Notes: generated by a model not told the origin, from the sequence alone. Shown: positions 23,101 to 34,069, counted from the stretch's first letter. The stretch: 64,000 nt of DNA from Sarcophilus harrisii (GCF_902635505.1 NC_045427.1:507177665-507241664); one strand, 5' to 3'. Made by a program: numbers and translations.

Positions 23101-26100
23101 TCTTGTAAATAAAAAGCTATAATAAAATAAATAAATAAAAACTAGGAGTGAAAAAAAAAAAAAACTGTATTCAAAGGAAATCCAACAAGGCTAGCACTTT
23201 GCTTCTCTTTATGATTTTTCAAAAATGACAACTATCACTATTTAATCCTTTTACATAGAATTTAACAGTATTAAAAAATGTTCAATGATAAATATTGACA
23301 TGCTTAGGGGAAAGAAAAACCATTATATTGACGATATCAATTCACTGGAAGTTTCTTCAGCATTAAGAAAAAAATTGTCTAGAAAGTAAACAAAACACTG
23401 ACTTCATCACAAATGATGATTTTTTTTTGGGGGGGGAGGGTTGTTTTAAAGGCAAGTGATTAAAATGATAATGATTGAAAATATTAAGTTGGGAGAAAGA
23501 ACATAAAAATAATTTTTTGAACAAATCACTATTGTAGCTATGCAGACTAACATTCACCAGAAATGATCTTTTCCCTCCAAGGAACATTCTCATTTTGTAT
23601 ATCCCACTAGCATCTCTGCACTTTCCACTAGGTTATTTGAGGACATATTTTCTCAATGGATTAAGAATACAAATACTCCTTGATAAGGAGCAACCTTGAC
23701 AGGAAAAGACAGTGTTTTAAAATTAAAATACTAAATTACTTTCTTTAAAAAATCAATACAATACTGCCAATTGTGCCAACACTAGAGGTCTGGCCGAAGA
23801 GATTTGATTTTAATTAGCCAGCTGCTGGATAGGGACAAGAAGCAATTACAGAGAACTCCCTATCACATGTATGTTGATAGTAATAGAGGGTTGTCCATAA
23901 GATAAGCAAAGTGTGCCTCAGATGAATAAAATAGAAAGGCCATTTATTATAGTGATGGTTAGAAACGGACTGAATTGAATTGTGGCCTATGTTCCTGTTT
24001 CCATACTAGATGCTAAGTATTTTTATTCTTAAACCTTCAAACACCATACCATAACCTTAGTAATTATGTCCTTAAGACATTTTAAGTGTTATTTTTAAAT
24101 GAGAGCCTGTTCATTAAATAAGTCAAACCTTAGCACAATCAATTTATCCACTTAAAGTGGGTATTCATATAAAACTTTCAGATTTGTAAAGCACTTGACA
24201 TACATTATCTCATTTGTGGGTAGACACTGTACAGGTACCACTTTACATAAATTTACAAAAGCAAAATGAACAACAAAAGCAGGGTTCTGTTCTGGCAGAT
24301 TCTTTCATCAATTCCCTAAAAAAAAAAAAAAAGCAACCTTTTGAGGAAGTTCTAAGGCATGAAACCAACAGCTATGCATTTACTTCATGCGCATGACAAA
24401 TCATGTAATAAATTGGAGACACAAACTCAACTTAAGAACATATCAGAATCTATAATATCTAGGCTTCTATAGACAAATTACCTTAGTTACTCCCAACAAC
24501 TTAGGAACCACAAGTCTGAGAACTTCTCTGGTTGAATGGAACATGATCCATCATCTATCTACATTCTCTGTGAATGACAGGGCCTAAATTGTACACACTG
24601 TCCTGTACACCAAGGATAGCTTATAACGACTTCCTGTCTAAGGTTCAATTAGGCTCTCAAGTTCTTCTTAGGTGTTTTTGCTAGTTTTTTTTTTTCTCCA
24701 TTTTAGAATGTTAAAAATTGAAATTTATTCTTTAGTACCTCAAGGAGTTGGCAAGAAAGACATTACAGCAATCCTGGAATCTCTACCTATAAGAATCAGC
24801 TAGGATTTTCTTTTTTGTTTGTTTGTTTAGGTTTAAGGTGTTTTTTAAATCCCAGACTCATCAACAGGGGAATATTAAATATTGTTACTTACTGATACAA
24901 AAATTCAACCCTAGTTAATAATATACTAAACTCTTTGTATCTCAACAGTTATTAAAAATAAATATCAGCAGAGTTCTTCACTTTTCACTAGTCAGAATAT
25001 TGCAAGTTACCATGGATGGATTCAACACTCCTTAAAAATCATGAAAGACTTTATGATTCTTCCTTATCAAATATTTTTAAAATGTAATTTATTTAATATC
25101 AAATCTTGAATTGCAAAATTTATTTATGAAAGGAATTATCCATGCAACATTTACCTTCTGTTTCCATAATGAAAAAGTTCTGAATTTTTTAAATAACTAA
25201 ATATAGCAGAGTACACCTACATATTCTAACTTGGCTGGCATTTATTTCTCAATAAGTTCTACAGAATTATAATACCTAATGACTTCTGAGAATTACAAAT
25301 TATCTAGAAAAGCAATGGAAAAATAAAACTAGTTAATCATTTTACTAGGAGCCATTTGATAATCAAACTATCACATACTGCTGAAATAAACATCAAAGTT
25401 CTGAAAAATATCAGCCTTACCACTGTAAGTTCCTTGCCAGCTGCCTTTCTGAAGGCTTTCGTCCATCTAACCTTACGAGGATTGCGCTTCTTTTTAAAGT
25501 TTTTATGGCATTTAGATTTACAAAATCTGAAAACCTGAAGGGGAAAAAAAATAAAATAAATAAATTAGCATTAAGACTTCTCCTTTAACAAAATGTTCCA
25601 AGCCAAATACATAACAAAGTAAAACTGAGAAATAACAACTGCTATATTTCCTGTCAACCACTTCATTTTAAAAATCAATCAGGGACTACATACTAACATT
25701 AAACTCAGGGAGGAAAAAATTCCAAGGAATAACCCACCAACAAGCTAGAATCACTAGAAATATGGCCTCAAGATGTACTTACTTATTTTTATAAATTTTA
25801 AAAACAATAAATTTCTCAAATTAGTCACCCAGAATGATAAAGATGTTAAGAAAAGCAAAGTCAATTTCTAATCAACCTTAATTCTCAAGAATTTTGGTGT
25901 ACTTCAAATGCTTTCAAAGGGGGAAAAAAAGAGTAATTAAATGCCAGACTAGGTGATATCTTAAAACAACTCAATAAAAAGTAAATAAATTTACAAATTA
26001 AGTTAATTGTAGCTATTTTTATGATAAATGAGAGGCATCATAAAACAAAAAGTGAGCTAGAATCAGATTCAGGAAGTCTTGGATCAACTTTCACTGTCAA

Positions 26101-28624
26101 ATCCCTGGTAAATCACTTAATCTTTCAGTGCTCCAAACAATTCTCCAAGATTAAACTGGAGGAGAAGAACTAAACAGTATTGGAGAAAAAGCATCTCGTC
26201 TGGAGCTCCTTATAAAAATGAGATCACAAGTCTTGTTACATTTTTTTTTTTGATAAATGAATATTGTATTTACAATTAACATTACCCATTCACAAATTGG
26301 ATTAAAAAATAAACAAAATTATTTACTGGTTTCTTGACGTGATTAATAATCCAACTTCCTTCTACATTTGAACACAGATCAATGTCCCCTAAAACACTTC
26401 CATGTTCTATTAAAACTATTCATTCAGTCTCATGTATCTTAACATAATTTGTACTACATTCTTCAGAAATAATGAAATTTTAATATACTTAATTTTTGTG
26501 GAGTTTTGCAAATAAAATGAAATTGAGTTTGCTATTATACAATTCTGAAAGTGACTCGTAAAAATAGATTATCAAGTAAACTAGTCATATTCAGGGAATA
26601 ATTTGAACTGCTGAATTCAAAAATATCTAGAAGATACACAAATAGATGGTTGCATCATAGCTCTGTAGCATTAATATAGAACTTTTAAATTTGAGAACTT
26701 AAAGCAAACACTCTTTCCTTAATCTCTAAAAAGTCCTATGGAAACAGCAGATTTTCATTCTCCATGAAGAAAAGTATGTTACACTTGTTTTTCATATACA
26801 AGTTTTCCATATACAAAGTTTTTCATATACAAAAGCAAAATATAACACTAAGAATTGTCTCAATTTCTCAAACATTTATTAAGCCCTACTATGTCAAGCA
26901 TCGTATTAAGTACTAAGGTACAAAAATAAACAAAAGCAGTCTCTGGCTTCAAAGTGCTTACAGAGAAGTCAAATACATACACAGCAAGCACAGGATAATA
27001 AATAAATAAATACTAGATGACTGGAATTAAAAGTTGTAGGCAGCTTCCAGTAAAAGATTAGATTTTAGCTGGAATTTGCCAGAAAAGTTAGCAAATGGAG
27101 CTGAGGAGGGAGAATAGTACAGCCAGAATTTAGAGTGGATTCAAGAATATTTTTCAGGGATTAAGACTAAAAAGACTGGAAAGGTGGGAGAGGGCCAGAT
27201 TATGAAGGGCTTTGAAATGCCAAACATAGTATTTTTTTTTTTTATTTTATGTATTTAAGGCAATAGAAAGCCAATGTAGTTTCCTGAGATGATGTGATCA
27301 GACCATAACTCTTAAGAAAATCACTTTAGTATTTTAATCTCTTTTTATCATAGAGCCCTTCTTGGGAAAACATTGTTAAATAATTAAATACTAAATTTCA
27401 GTTAGCAGATAGTAAAAATTAAAATGCAATTATTTTTGCCATTTGAGTTCAAAGACCCCCAAATTCTATCCATGGATTTCTTAAGATGAATGTTTATATT
27501 ATAAAATACAATGTTATGGTACCCCATGCCCATCTTCTTTCCTGCCTCACCATTCCCACTCAAATTTTATGCTTCTTTTTAAGTATCAAAAGATGGTAAG
27601 ACAGAAGAAAGCGAAATCAAAGCGCAGGACTAACAGTTCTCATCACCAACCTTCACAAATTTGTAAGCACTCCATTTTGTACAAAAGTGCAAAACGTATT
27701 ACAAAGCATTTCCTTCTCACTTCCACTTTTTAGTATAACTCCATCGTCCCTAGTGCTGCTGCAGGAAGCCTTTCTGCACCCACCACCCAGCCCCACTTCC
27801 AGTATTATCACTTTCTCCCTCTACGAATTACTTTGTACTTTTTTGTATAAACTTTTTATTTCTGTACCTCGAAATTCTTTGAAGTCAGGGGGTGACTTCA
27901 GTTTTTTTCTCTGGTATCCCCCCAAAACTACACAAATTACACGCTGGTTCCAGCGAACTGCTGCTCTCGCTCACCCCCAAGCAGAGCACAGGCTCCTTTC
28001 TTGTTCATTTTCCATCTAATCTCCACTCCCGGGAAGTACCTAGTGCCTGTTTAACTGAATTGAATATAATTGCGTCCCTCAAGGAGGATGTTAATTGCAG
28101 AGGTGTCATTTCACGTCTGTTCCTATTCCCTAAGCTAACAATACGGAAAAGGGGCTTAATATTTATTGAACAAAATCGTTCGGTGTCTAAATCGCCTTGT
28201 CCTGCAGTCCCAGATGAAAACAACAGGCTCAAAAGGCGGCTTTATCCAAGTCAGTCTCGAGAGTGGGAGGCTCCCAAGACTCGACACCCGTCAAGGCCCT
28301 GAACATAGCGAGGTTTAGTTCCCGGGACCCGAGCAAACCACCGAAATAGGGCGGACCGGAAACGGGCCAAAACACTACGGCAAGCGAGCGAGGCCCTTTA
28401 AAGAGCGCACAGTCACGTGCGTTGGAGGTTGGGAGAGCGCGTCTCGGACGCACCGGGGAAAGGACGCCAGAAGCGACACGCGCTCACCCGAAGCACCCGC
28501 GCCAACACCTCCCCCGGGAGTCGCGAGCCGTTCGCGCTCTCACCTTACAGTCGTTGCGGACAAACATCATGCCGTGTCCCGGGTACACGGGCCCGGAACA
28601 GAAATAACACTTCTCGATGCGCAT
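17050..28624 (-). CDS. RSL24D1: RSL24D1, ribosome biogenesis protein (RLP24 family), six coding exons
   Basis: Coding exons on the minus strand are 28544-28624, 25421-25534, 20143-20215, 19072-19135, 17890-17975 and 17050-17123. They total 492 bp, which is 163 codons plus TAG, the length I recall for human RSL24D1. The product starts [18 protein letters not shown] and ends [12 protein letters not shown]. The N-terminal half is an eL24-type zinc-binding fold: the CxxC pair is C6/C9 (CYFC) and the second pair is C32/C36 (CKSKC). A basic stretch follows ([14 protein letters not shown]), then a long charged helical C-terminal region. Known of the family: the protein occupies the eL24 position on pre-60S particles in the nucleolus and is replaced by RPL24 in the cytoplasm. 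All five introns are GT-AG and every exon phase joins without a frame break. A multi-exon structure argues against a retrocopy. The start is the first ATG in a CpG-island exon and matches the family N-terminus. Confidence 0.97.
17890..17975 (-). CDS. RSL24D1: RSL24D1 coding exon 5
   Basis: 86 bp encoding the charged helix [18 protein letters not shown] and then [10 protein letters not shown], the most conserved part of the C-terminal region. The donor is GTAATG. One base carries over to the last exon. Confidence 0.95.
19072..19135 (-). CDS. RSL24D1: RSL24D1 coding exon 4
   Basis: 64 bp. The first two bases complete a valine codon, then [20 protein letters not shown] follows, leaving two bases of an arginine codon. 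The acceptor is TTGCAG and the donor GTAAGA. At the first residue I recall isoleucine in human. Confidence 0.95.
19822..19845 (+). repeat. Poly(A) tract, 24 bp, in RSL24D1 intron 3
   Basis: Uninterrupted A run after a short MIR-like piece (GAAAGAGTGCCAGGCTAGAA). Confidence 0.85.
20143..20215 (-). CDS. RSL24D1: RSL24D1 coding exon 3
   Basis: 73 bp encoding [20 protein letters not shown] and WNKT, plus one base of the next codon. The acceptor is TATATAG and the donor GTAACG. Confidence 0.95.
20690..21160 (+). mobile_element. Fossil solo LTR of an endogenous retrovirus-like element
   Basis: An LTR-like unit with a U3-type stretch, a TATA-like GCATAAAAAGAGC near 20860 and a polyadenylation signal AATAAACG near 21044, followed by sequence common to marsupial LTRs (TTTATCAGCTGGCTGCATTTG). 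No internal viral region flanks it, so it is a solo LTR. Edges are approximate and the family is not assigned. It lies antisense to RSL24D1. Confidence 0.6.
21395..21605 (+). repeat. MIR SINE
   Basis: AGTCACTTACTTTCTCTGAA, CTTCAGTTCCTCATATGTAA and AATGGCAATCAGTGG. Confidence 0.65.
22344..23125 (+). mobile_element. L1 LINE 3' end in RSL24D1 intron 2
   Basis: The longest L1 3' end in the window. It reads ORF2 C-terminal text across frames: [20 protein letters not shown], then EYYCSVRND and [13 protein letters not shown]. The 3' UTR follows with a G-rich tract (near 23011-23040) and the end CTTGTAAATAAAAAGCTATAA. 5' truncated. Frame breaks show it is inactive. Plus orientation, so antisense to the host gene. 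Confidence 0.9.
24160..24215 (-). repeat. MIR fragment, antisense
   Basis: TTTGTAAAGCACTTGACATA then CATTATCTCATTTG. Confidence 0.6.
25421..25534 (-). CDS. RSL24D1: RSL24D1 coding exon 2
   Basis: 114 bp, 38 codons from [13 protein letters not shown] to GKELTV, phase 0 at both ends. The acceptor is CTTCAG and the donor GTAAGG. It carries the second zinc-ligand pair (C32, C36) and the basic RNA-contacting stretch. Confidence 0.96.
26035..26175 (+). repeat. Degenerate MIR-type SINE
   Basis: AGAATCAGATTCAGGAAGTC and AAATCACTTAATCTTTCAGTG. Confidence 0.5.
26870..27320 (-). repeat. L2 LINE, antisense
   Basis: Tail AACATTTATTAAGCCCTACT, ATGTCAAGCATCG..TTAAGTACTAAGG, then ORF2 antisense: GGCCAGATTATGAAGGGCTT, AATAGAAAGCCAATGTAGTT, GATGTGATCAGACC. 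Confidence 0.75.
27720..27960 (+). repeat. L2 3' region remnant
   Basis: TGCAGGAAGCCTTTCTGCAC, TACGAATTACTTTGTACTTT and TTCTTTGAAGTCAGGGG match L2 sequence between ORF2 and the tail. Confidence 0.55.
28544..28624 (-). CDS. RSL24D1: RSL24D1 coding exon 1
   Basis: 27 codons, from ATG at 28624-28622 to K27. It ends CTGTAAG followed by donor GTGAG, phase 0. It encodes the first zinc-ligand pair (C6, C9). It lies within the CpG island, and its 5' UTR continues toward about 28.7 kb. Confidence 0.96.
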
Positions 28625-28691
28625 CTTGAAGTAGAGCAGCCACCTTTCCAGAGACCAGGGCGCTTGAGAGGAAGTGACGATAGAGACTTTT

Positions 28692-28699
28692 CCGGAAGT
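28692..28699 (+). promoter_or_regulatory. ETS-family consensus site
   Basis: CCGGAAGT within the RSL24D1 CpG island, about 70 bp upstream of the start codon. ETS sites close to the start are common in TATA-less promoters of ribosomal and ribosome-biogenesis genes. Occupancy is inferred. Confidence 0.55.
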
Positions 28700-28819
28700 A
28701 CATTTCTTCTTCCCGGACTTCTCGGTGGCCCCGGGACAACGCGGCAGGAGGGGTTGGGCCCTCTGGCGCCATCATGTGGGCATTGCTGAGAGCGACAATT
28801 GATGGGAATCTGCTGCGCC

Positions 28820-28833
28820 GCGCCCCCTGACGG
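28820..28833 (-). promoter_or_regulatory. Candidate CTCF site at the CpG-island edge
   Basis: The minus strand reads CCGTCAGGGGGCGC, close to the CTCF core form CCAGCAGGGGGCGC (two differences, both in the first four bases). It sits about 200 bp upstream of the RSL24D1 start codon. Motif match only. Confidence 0.45.
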
Positions 28834-28879
28834 CCCGGGGAAGGTCCGTCAATCGTAGGGATTATAAATAGCATAGATG

Positions 28880-28970
28880 TAATTGAAAGAAATCTCAGAG
28901 CTCATCTAGTCAATCTCAGCCTTTTAGAAGTGAGGAAATTGACGCACAGAGCGGTCAAAGATTCTTAATT
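28880..28970 (+). repeat. MIR3-like SINE fragment
   Basis: TCAGAGCTCATCTAGTCAAT, GAAGTGAGGAAATTGACGC. Confidence 0.55.
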
Positions 28971-29044
28971 AGAAGGGATGGTAGCGTATTTTCCTCCCCC
29001 CTTCCAAAAGAACTATCCCCAAAATCCCAGCAAATCTGATGGAC

Positions 29045-29050
<6 letters not shown>

Positions 29051-29075
<25 letters not shown>
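29051..29075 (+). repeat. (TA)n microsatellite
   Basis: 12 to 13 perfect AT units followed by a short CA step. Confidence 0.95.
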
Positions 29076-29081
<6 letters not shown>

Positions 29082-29214
29082 ATACGTGGAGTTCTCAACT
29101 CTGAAAATAAATTGGAGTTTCTTCTTGGATCTCTTTGGAAGCGTGCCTGTTCTTTGCAGTTCTGCAGTTTGTGTGTGGTTCTTTCCGTCTATATTACTGT
29201 CGTCATTCTGAGAC

Positions 29215-29365
29215 AGCAGAACCTGGGCCCGGAGTTAGGAAGACCTGGGTTTAATTTTATTAGTTGCGTGAGTCTGGGAAAGTCAATTGCCTTTATCCAC
29301 TGAAGGAGAAAATGACAAACCATTCCAGTATCTTTCCAAGAAAACACCATGGACCATAACAAGTC
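29215..29365 (+). repeat. Mar1-type marsupial SINE
   Basis: Head with CGGAGTTAGGAAGACCTGGG, middle GAGTCTGGGAAAGTCAATTG, and RTE-like tail AAATGACAAACCATTCCAGT..ATCTTTCCAAGAAAACACC. Same family as 46612-46885. Confidence 0.75.
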
Positions 29366-29394
29366 GTTAAGTGTATTGTTGTTTTGGCTCCTCC

Positions 29395-30070
29395 AACTAA
29401 ACTCTCCATCAGTTTATACAGATATTTACATATTACTCTGTACTTATTCATTCATTATTTCTTCCAGCACAGTAGTATTCCATTCCCAGTTAATGAACTT
29501 CTACTTTGATCCCAATTCTTTGCTGTCAAACAGAGAGACAGCAGTGAGAGAGAGAGAGAGAGAGATGCTGTTATAAATAATTTGGTTTATATAGAGGAAC
29601 TTTCTTCTTATCAAGTCTTTGGGATATAAACCTAATAGTAGTATCTCTGTATCAAAGATTATGGCTATTTTAGCCACTTTATTTGCATAGTTCCCAATTG
29701 CTTTATAAAATGATTGTACTGCTTCACAGCTCCAGCAAGAATGTATTAGTATATCGATCTTTCTACAGTCCCTCCAACATTTACCTTTTTCATCTTTATT
29801 CATCCTTGCCAATTTGCATGGTATGAAGTAAAGTCTGAATTTTTATTTGCATTTATCTTATTATTAGTAATTGAGCATTTTTCTACAGTTAATAGATTGC
29901 GATTATCTTGAGAATTGCTTATTCATATCCTTTGACCACTTATTATCAAAGAATGGCTTTTGGTCATATATATGCATGTAATATGTATGTATATAAATGT
30001 GTTAATTGCTGATAATATTTCTTTGATGCCAAATCCTTACAAGAGATTATTCCAAATCCAGCATCATTTC
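29395..30070 (-). mobile_element. L1 LINE ORF2 C-terminal region, antisense
   Basis: On plus it reads TAGTATTCCATTCCC, GGGATATAAACCTAATAGTA, CAGCTCCAGCAAGAATGTAT, ATTTGCATTTATCTTATTAT and TCATATCCTTTGACCACTTA. These follow the antisense order of L1 ORF2's end, as in eutherian L1. A (GA)n tract at 29545-29565 has expanded inside it. Confidence 0.8.
29545..29565 (+). repeat. (GA)n tract
   Basis: Perfect GA repeat of about ten units within the antisense L1. Confidence 0.9.
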
Positions 30071-30239
30071 CCAACTACCACAAAGTCACATAAGTAGCAA
30101 GGAAAACAACTTGAGTCCTATATTCCAAATACTATATAGCTGTTTCCACCCCTTCAGCCTTGCCAATGAAAAGGTTAATTCCTCTGTATTCTTTTGAAAG
30201 CTAGCCCAGGGCCACCAGCAAAGTGAAGACAGGAGCCCC

Positions 30240-30330
30240 AAGCCCTTTGGTCAACAAACATTTATTAAATACCTACTGTATAATGGGCACCCTAATATAC
30301 TTTGGGAAATGAAAGACCAAAAAGAAAGAA
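30240..30330 (-). repeat. L2 3' tail, antisense
   Basis: AACAAACATTTATTAAATAC, CTACTGTATAATGGGCACCC. Confidence 0.65.
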
Positions 30331-30334
30331 AAGG

Positions 30335-31060
30335 GATCTTATACGTTCAAAGCCCTAGCACCATGTCCCTGACTTGTCAGCCTGATGGAAAACTCCCTAC
30401 TCTACACCCATACAGAAGAGTCAGCAACCCTGTGATTGTCTGGTTCAAAAGACTGTTTGGTACAGTCAGAAGATTTTAATAAAGAATGCCTAAAGAATGA
30501 CCCTTAGTACCAAGGAGTCTCAGAAGGTCCTCCTGATGAGGATAGAAGGGAGCTGCCATAAAGGGCAGCTGTCAAAAGATTTTGCCTGTCAGGTTGGATA
30601 CTGAAACTCTGAAAAGGTTGATGGAACTGTTGATGGTTCAACTGAATGGCTTAGTGGCTGACTCTCTTGAACTCTCAGGGTATGTCTGTGAAATCATTCC
30701 AGGAGTCCAGTAAGTGCTTTATAAATATTCAGACTCCCTTACAGGGAGAAAGCAGCTGGCCCACTCAGGCAGCTGAGAAGGTGGAGGGTATCAAGAATGC
30801 AGGTTCTATCTGGCTGGCCAGATAGTTAGTGGTCATCACTGGCCACCCAAAAGAAACTGTGTAAACCTGATGAGGTAAACCTGATTTTCTTTGTCCTCAG
30901 AAATTAAAAATATGTTCCTTTAGGGACAAGACAGAAGAGTTTCTGGAGGGAAAGAAAATGTGGACTCTCTCAGAGGTGGCAGCCTTTTACTGGCAAGCAA
31001 GTTACTTCAGATGTTAATATATTACATTTTCCTTTATTTCCTGTTAATAAATTCCATTGT
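30335..31060. other. Unassigned, less AT-rich intergenic block
   Basis: About 0.7 kb with mixed composition and a late AATAAATTCCATTGTCTGTG before a G run. The end could be a polyadenylation site of an old LTR or retrocopy. I could not identify the rest, and no long open frame exists. Confidence 0.3.
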
Positions 31061-31064
31061 CTGT

Positions 31065-31078
31065 GGGGGGGGGGGGGG
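31065..31078 (+). repeat. Poly(G) tract, 14 bp
   Basis: Uninterrupted G run directly after AATAAATTCCATTGTCTGT. Confidence 0.9.
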
Positions 31079-31259
31079 AAGACCCTTAGGCCTTAGAAAG
31101 CAGCACAAAGAAACAAAGAAGAGATGAAGGACTGAGGGGAGAGAGCCTGCAGCAGATATTTTGTCTTAGTGAAGCCCTAGCATTAATTATATTACATAAC
31201 TCATAACATGCAAAGTTAGAGTCATCTTTTACTTCCCAGTTTCCCAATTTGTTGACAGG

Positions 31260-32070
31260 TCTTTCTTGGTAGCTTACACATCTCCTCCTCTCTATTCATG
31301 TCACCACCTCATTGCAGGCCCTCATCAACTCTTACCTTGAATACTGGAATAGCCTCAAAGTTAGTGTATATGGGGGACTTTGTTGTTATCAAGTCTTTGA
31401 CATATAAACCTAGTAGAAGTCTCTACAATCAAGAGTATGGATATTTTAGCCATTTTATTTGCATGGTCTTGGCCTTCTTCATTCTACCCTTACAATGCTG
31501 TCAAAGTGATATTCCTAAAACATAAATCTGACAGTCTCCATACCCTGGCTCACTAAACATAGCTAGCTCCTTATTACCTGAAAGATCCAGTAAAAATTCT
31601 TATCTTCAAACCAAAGCCTGACTTTAGTACGTTAGCTCTAATTTATACTTCTAACCCATCATATGTTATTCTTTTGCACTCTACTTCCAACTAAAATGGC
31701 TTTGCTGATCATCACACATGACACCTCATTTCCTTTTCTAGCTTTGCATATCCCTGTGCATAAAACATATTCCTTCCTCAGTTCTTCCTTTAGACTCCCT
31801 GGTTTCATTTAAAGCTAATCTTAAGTCTCATCTTCTACTTTGTCTTCCTTTATCTCTGCCACACGTAATTGAGATGCTGGCACCTGCCTCACCAAAAAAA
31901 TTGCCTTGCGTATAATTTCTATGTACCTATTTCTGATCATTTTGTTTTTTCTGGTAGCATGTAAGCTTGAGGGCAAAAAATAGTTCATTTTTTGTCTTTG
32001 GATCCCCAGTGCCTAGCATAGTACTTAGCCAATTGTAGGCGGTTAGTAAATGCTTTCTGATTGAGGATAT
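31260..32070 (+). mobile_element. L2 LINE, ORF2 C-terminal region to 3' end
   Basis: GCAGGCCCTCATCAACTCTT, CTTGAATACTGGAATAGCCT, CAAAGTGATATTCCTAAAAC, and the tail GGATCCCCAGTGCCTAGCAT..GGTTAGTAAATGCTTTCTGA. An antisense L1 piece interrupts it at 31366-31475. Confidence 0.8.
31366..31475 (-). mobile_element. L1 fragment nested in L2
   Basis: TCAAGTCTTTGACATATAAA, CCTAGTAGAAGTCTC and TATTTTAGCCATTTTATTTG repeat the L1 segment at about 29610-29690. The surrounding L2 order resumes after it. Confidence 0.7.
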
Positions 32071-32199
32071 AACACTATAAGAAGAAGAGGCAGAAATTAA
32101 GGTATTTATACCTAGAATCCCAGAGGCAATGCTCCCAAATACCTCTGATTATTGCCCTGAGATTGCAGAAAACTTGGTTAAAAGAAACCCTCTGAGAAC

Positions 32200-32480
32200 A
32201 TGAATAGTAATCTCCTCTTTGATATTTACAACTGGTCATCCAACCGTCTTGTCAAGGCCTTCGGTAATAAAATACCCATCACACGTCCCCGGAGCCCATT
32301 ATACATTTGGATCCCTCCAAATCATTAGGAATTTTCCTTGTATATATTTGAAATCTCCTTAAGGCCTATGTTGCAAACCTCTTCAAGATCCTTTTAACTC
32401 TTATATAATTCAACATATTGACTATTCTTCTAACTTTTTGTGTCATCTGCAAATTGGATAATCATGCCATCTCTGCCCAA
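32200..32480 (-). repeat. CR1/L3 LINE fragment, antisense
   Basis: TTTTGTGTCATCTGCAAATT, GGATAATCATGCCATCTCTG and AAATCATTAGGAATTTTCC fit the antisense CR1/L3 ORF2 order known from amniotes. Confidence 0.6.
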
Positions 32481-32899
32481 AATAAAGAACATGCCACAGT
32501 CAAAAAGAGAGAAAGATCTCCTGATTCTGAACCCGGTGTGCATTTCATTACATGTGGCCTCAAAGTCTAGTACAATCTGTGTGAAATTATTTTTTAATTT
32601 TCTTGTATAAGGTGAAGATATATTTACAAAATGAATCTTCCCAAAGGGTGTCCCTTATAATATATAGTGTTAAGCATATAGTATTTGCATACAGTTTTAA
32701 GTAAACATTTAAGAAATGCCGTAGAATTTGAAGCAGTACACAATGATTTAGTGAACCCAGTCCATGTTTACTCCATCCATTTTCTTCATGGTTTTGTCAA
32801 AATCCAGGGTAGTGGACTATAAAGGGCACAGGACCTAGAAAATTAGACTGAATTCAAGATTTCTTTACTAATTATATGAACTTAACAACTCATATAATA

Positions 32900-33110
32900 A
32901 TTTACAATTCACAACGTGTTTGTCTGACAATGGCCCTGTGAAGAAAGTAGCACAAATCTGTCATCTGCATTTTATAAATAAATAAGAGCTTACAGAAGTT
33001 AACTGGCATACTATGGTCACCATCATGCCAAACACTGTTTCTGAACATAGGTTTTCTGATTGCAAGTGTAAGCACTTTTACTACTGCACTATGCTAATAT
33101 CTTCAAGTAT
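32900..33110 (-). repeat. MIR SINE, antisense, degenerate
   Basis: AACAACTCATATAATAATTT, GCATTTTATAAATAAATAAG, AGGTTTTCTGATTGCAAGTG. Confidence 0.5.
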
Positions 33111-33769
33111 CAGTTTCCTTATATACAAAATTAGAATAGTTATACTTTTAACATCTGTTTCAAAGGAGTATTATGAGGAAAGCCTTATCGAGGAATCTCT
33201 TCGTTCCAGACAGAATAAATCTGTTAAGCCTTTCCTTATCCAACCAGCCTCATGCACTGATTAATTGGTCCTTCACTATTACACAGTAAGCCTTTTATTC
33301 ATCTCTGATCGATTCCCTATTACTCTCTGTAATAACTGTAGCAAACCTCTTTTCTCCTGCATAAACCATCTCAATCCTTTTCTCAGTAAATAATCTCACA
33401 TATTTTACAGAAACTGTAAATATACAAGGAATGCCATCATCCCCCATTCTCCATACCTCAAAATCTCTCTATACCTCTATTCCTCTATACCTCTAACCTA
33501 TTTTCTGCTCCAATCTCAGAAAGTAAGGAGGCCCCCCTCCTCTTCAGTACAGACTTCCTCCCATGTCCTTTATCCCCTCCATTTCTTTATGGCTTTTCAG
33601 GGATCATTTCCTCTCCCTTTCTTATCAACATTTCTTCCGGTTTACTGACTCCTTTATGTCTTTCCTACTCTAGAAAAAGGTTTTCTCCTTGACCTTGCCA
33701 AACCCCTCAAACTTTCACACTGTCTTCTTCTCCCAAAAGAGAGCAATGTCATGAAAACCTAGAAAAGAG

Positions 33770-33925
33770 GAAATGTTCAGGAAGAGAGGGGAACAGCAAT
33801 GTCAAATGTTTCAGAGAAGTCAAGAAGGATAAGGATTAAGGGGGAAAAAAAACTTCTATTTGGCAATTAGGAGAGATCTGGTAACCAGAGAAAGCAGTTT
33901 TAGTTGAGTAATGAAGTTAGATGAG
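33770..33925 (-). repeat. Possible L2 antisense fragment
   Basis: GTCAAATGTTTCAGAGAAGT, CAAGAAGGATAAGGATTAAG, AAGCAGTTTTAGTTGAGTAA. Order agrees with an upstream part of L2 in reverse. Confidence 0.4.
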
Positions 33926-34069
33926 AGAAAAGGAAATAAAGGCATATACATGGAAGGAAAAAAAGAAGCCCCAGCACAGAGACTCAGGTTATAATTTAGA
34001 GGAAGGAAGAAGACAGAGAGAACAAGAACTGGCATGTACAGTTCTGATTCTGGATCTAGTCCCATGATT

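Larger units (their letters stand above)
20216..25420 (-). other. RSL24D1 intron 2 (5.2 kb)
   Basis: Holds a fossil solo LTR (about 20.69-21.16 kb), a MIR (21.40-21.60 kb), an L1 3' end (22.34-23.13 kb), a small MIR piece (24.16-24.21 kb) and otherwise AT-rich DNA in which I see nothing. Confidence 0.8.
25535..28543 (-). other. RSL24D1 intron 1 (3.0 kb)
   Basis: Contains a degenerate MIR (26.04-26.18 kb), antisense L2 (26.87-27.32 kb) and a sense-strand L2 remnant (27.72-27.96 kb). The CpG island covers its first 300 bp. Confidence 0.8.
28240..28850. promoter_or_regulatory. CpG-island promoter of RSL24D1
   Basis: A strongly GC- and CpG-rich stretch in otherwise AT-rich DNA. It covers RSL24D1 exon 1, its 5' UTR and the start of intron 1. 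No TATA box is visible upstream of the ATG. A consensus ETS site (CCGGAAGT, 28692-28699) and a second ETS-like GGAAGTGACG near 28670 lie 45-75 bp upstream of the start codon. A pyrimidine-rich CACTTCCTCTC on the minus strand could hold the transcription start. This arrangement is typical of housekeeping ribosome-biogenesis promoters. Confidence 0.85.

Noticed and set aside
28229-28874. Several GC-rich open frames on both strands
   Set aside because: Low stop-codon density in the CpG island. Only the 81-bp RSL24D1 exon 1 is supported by homology and splice sites.
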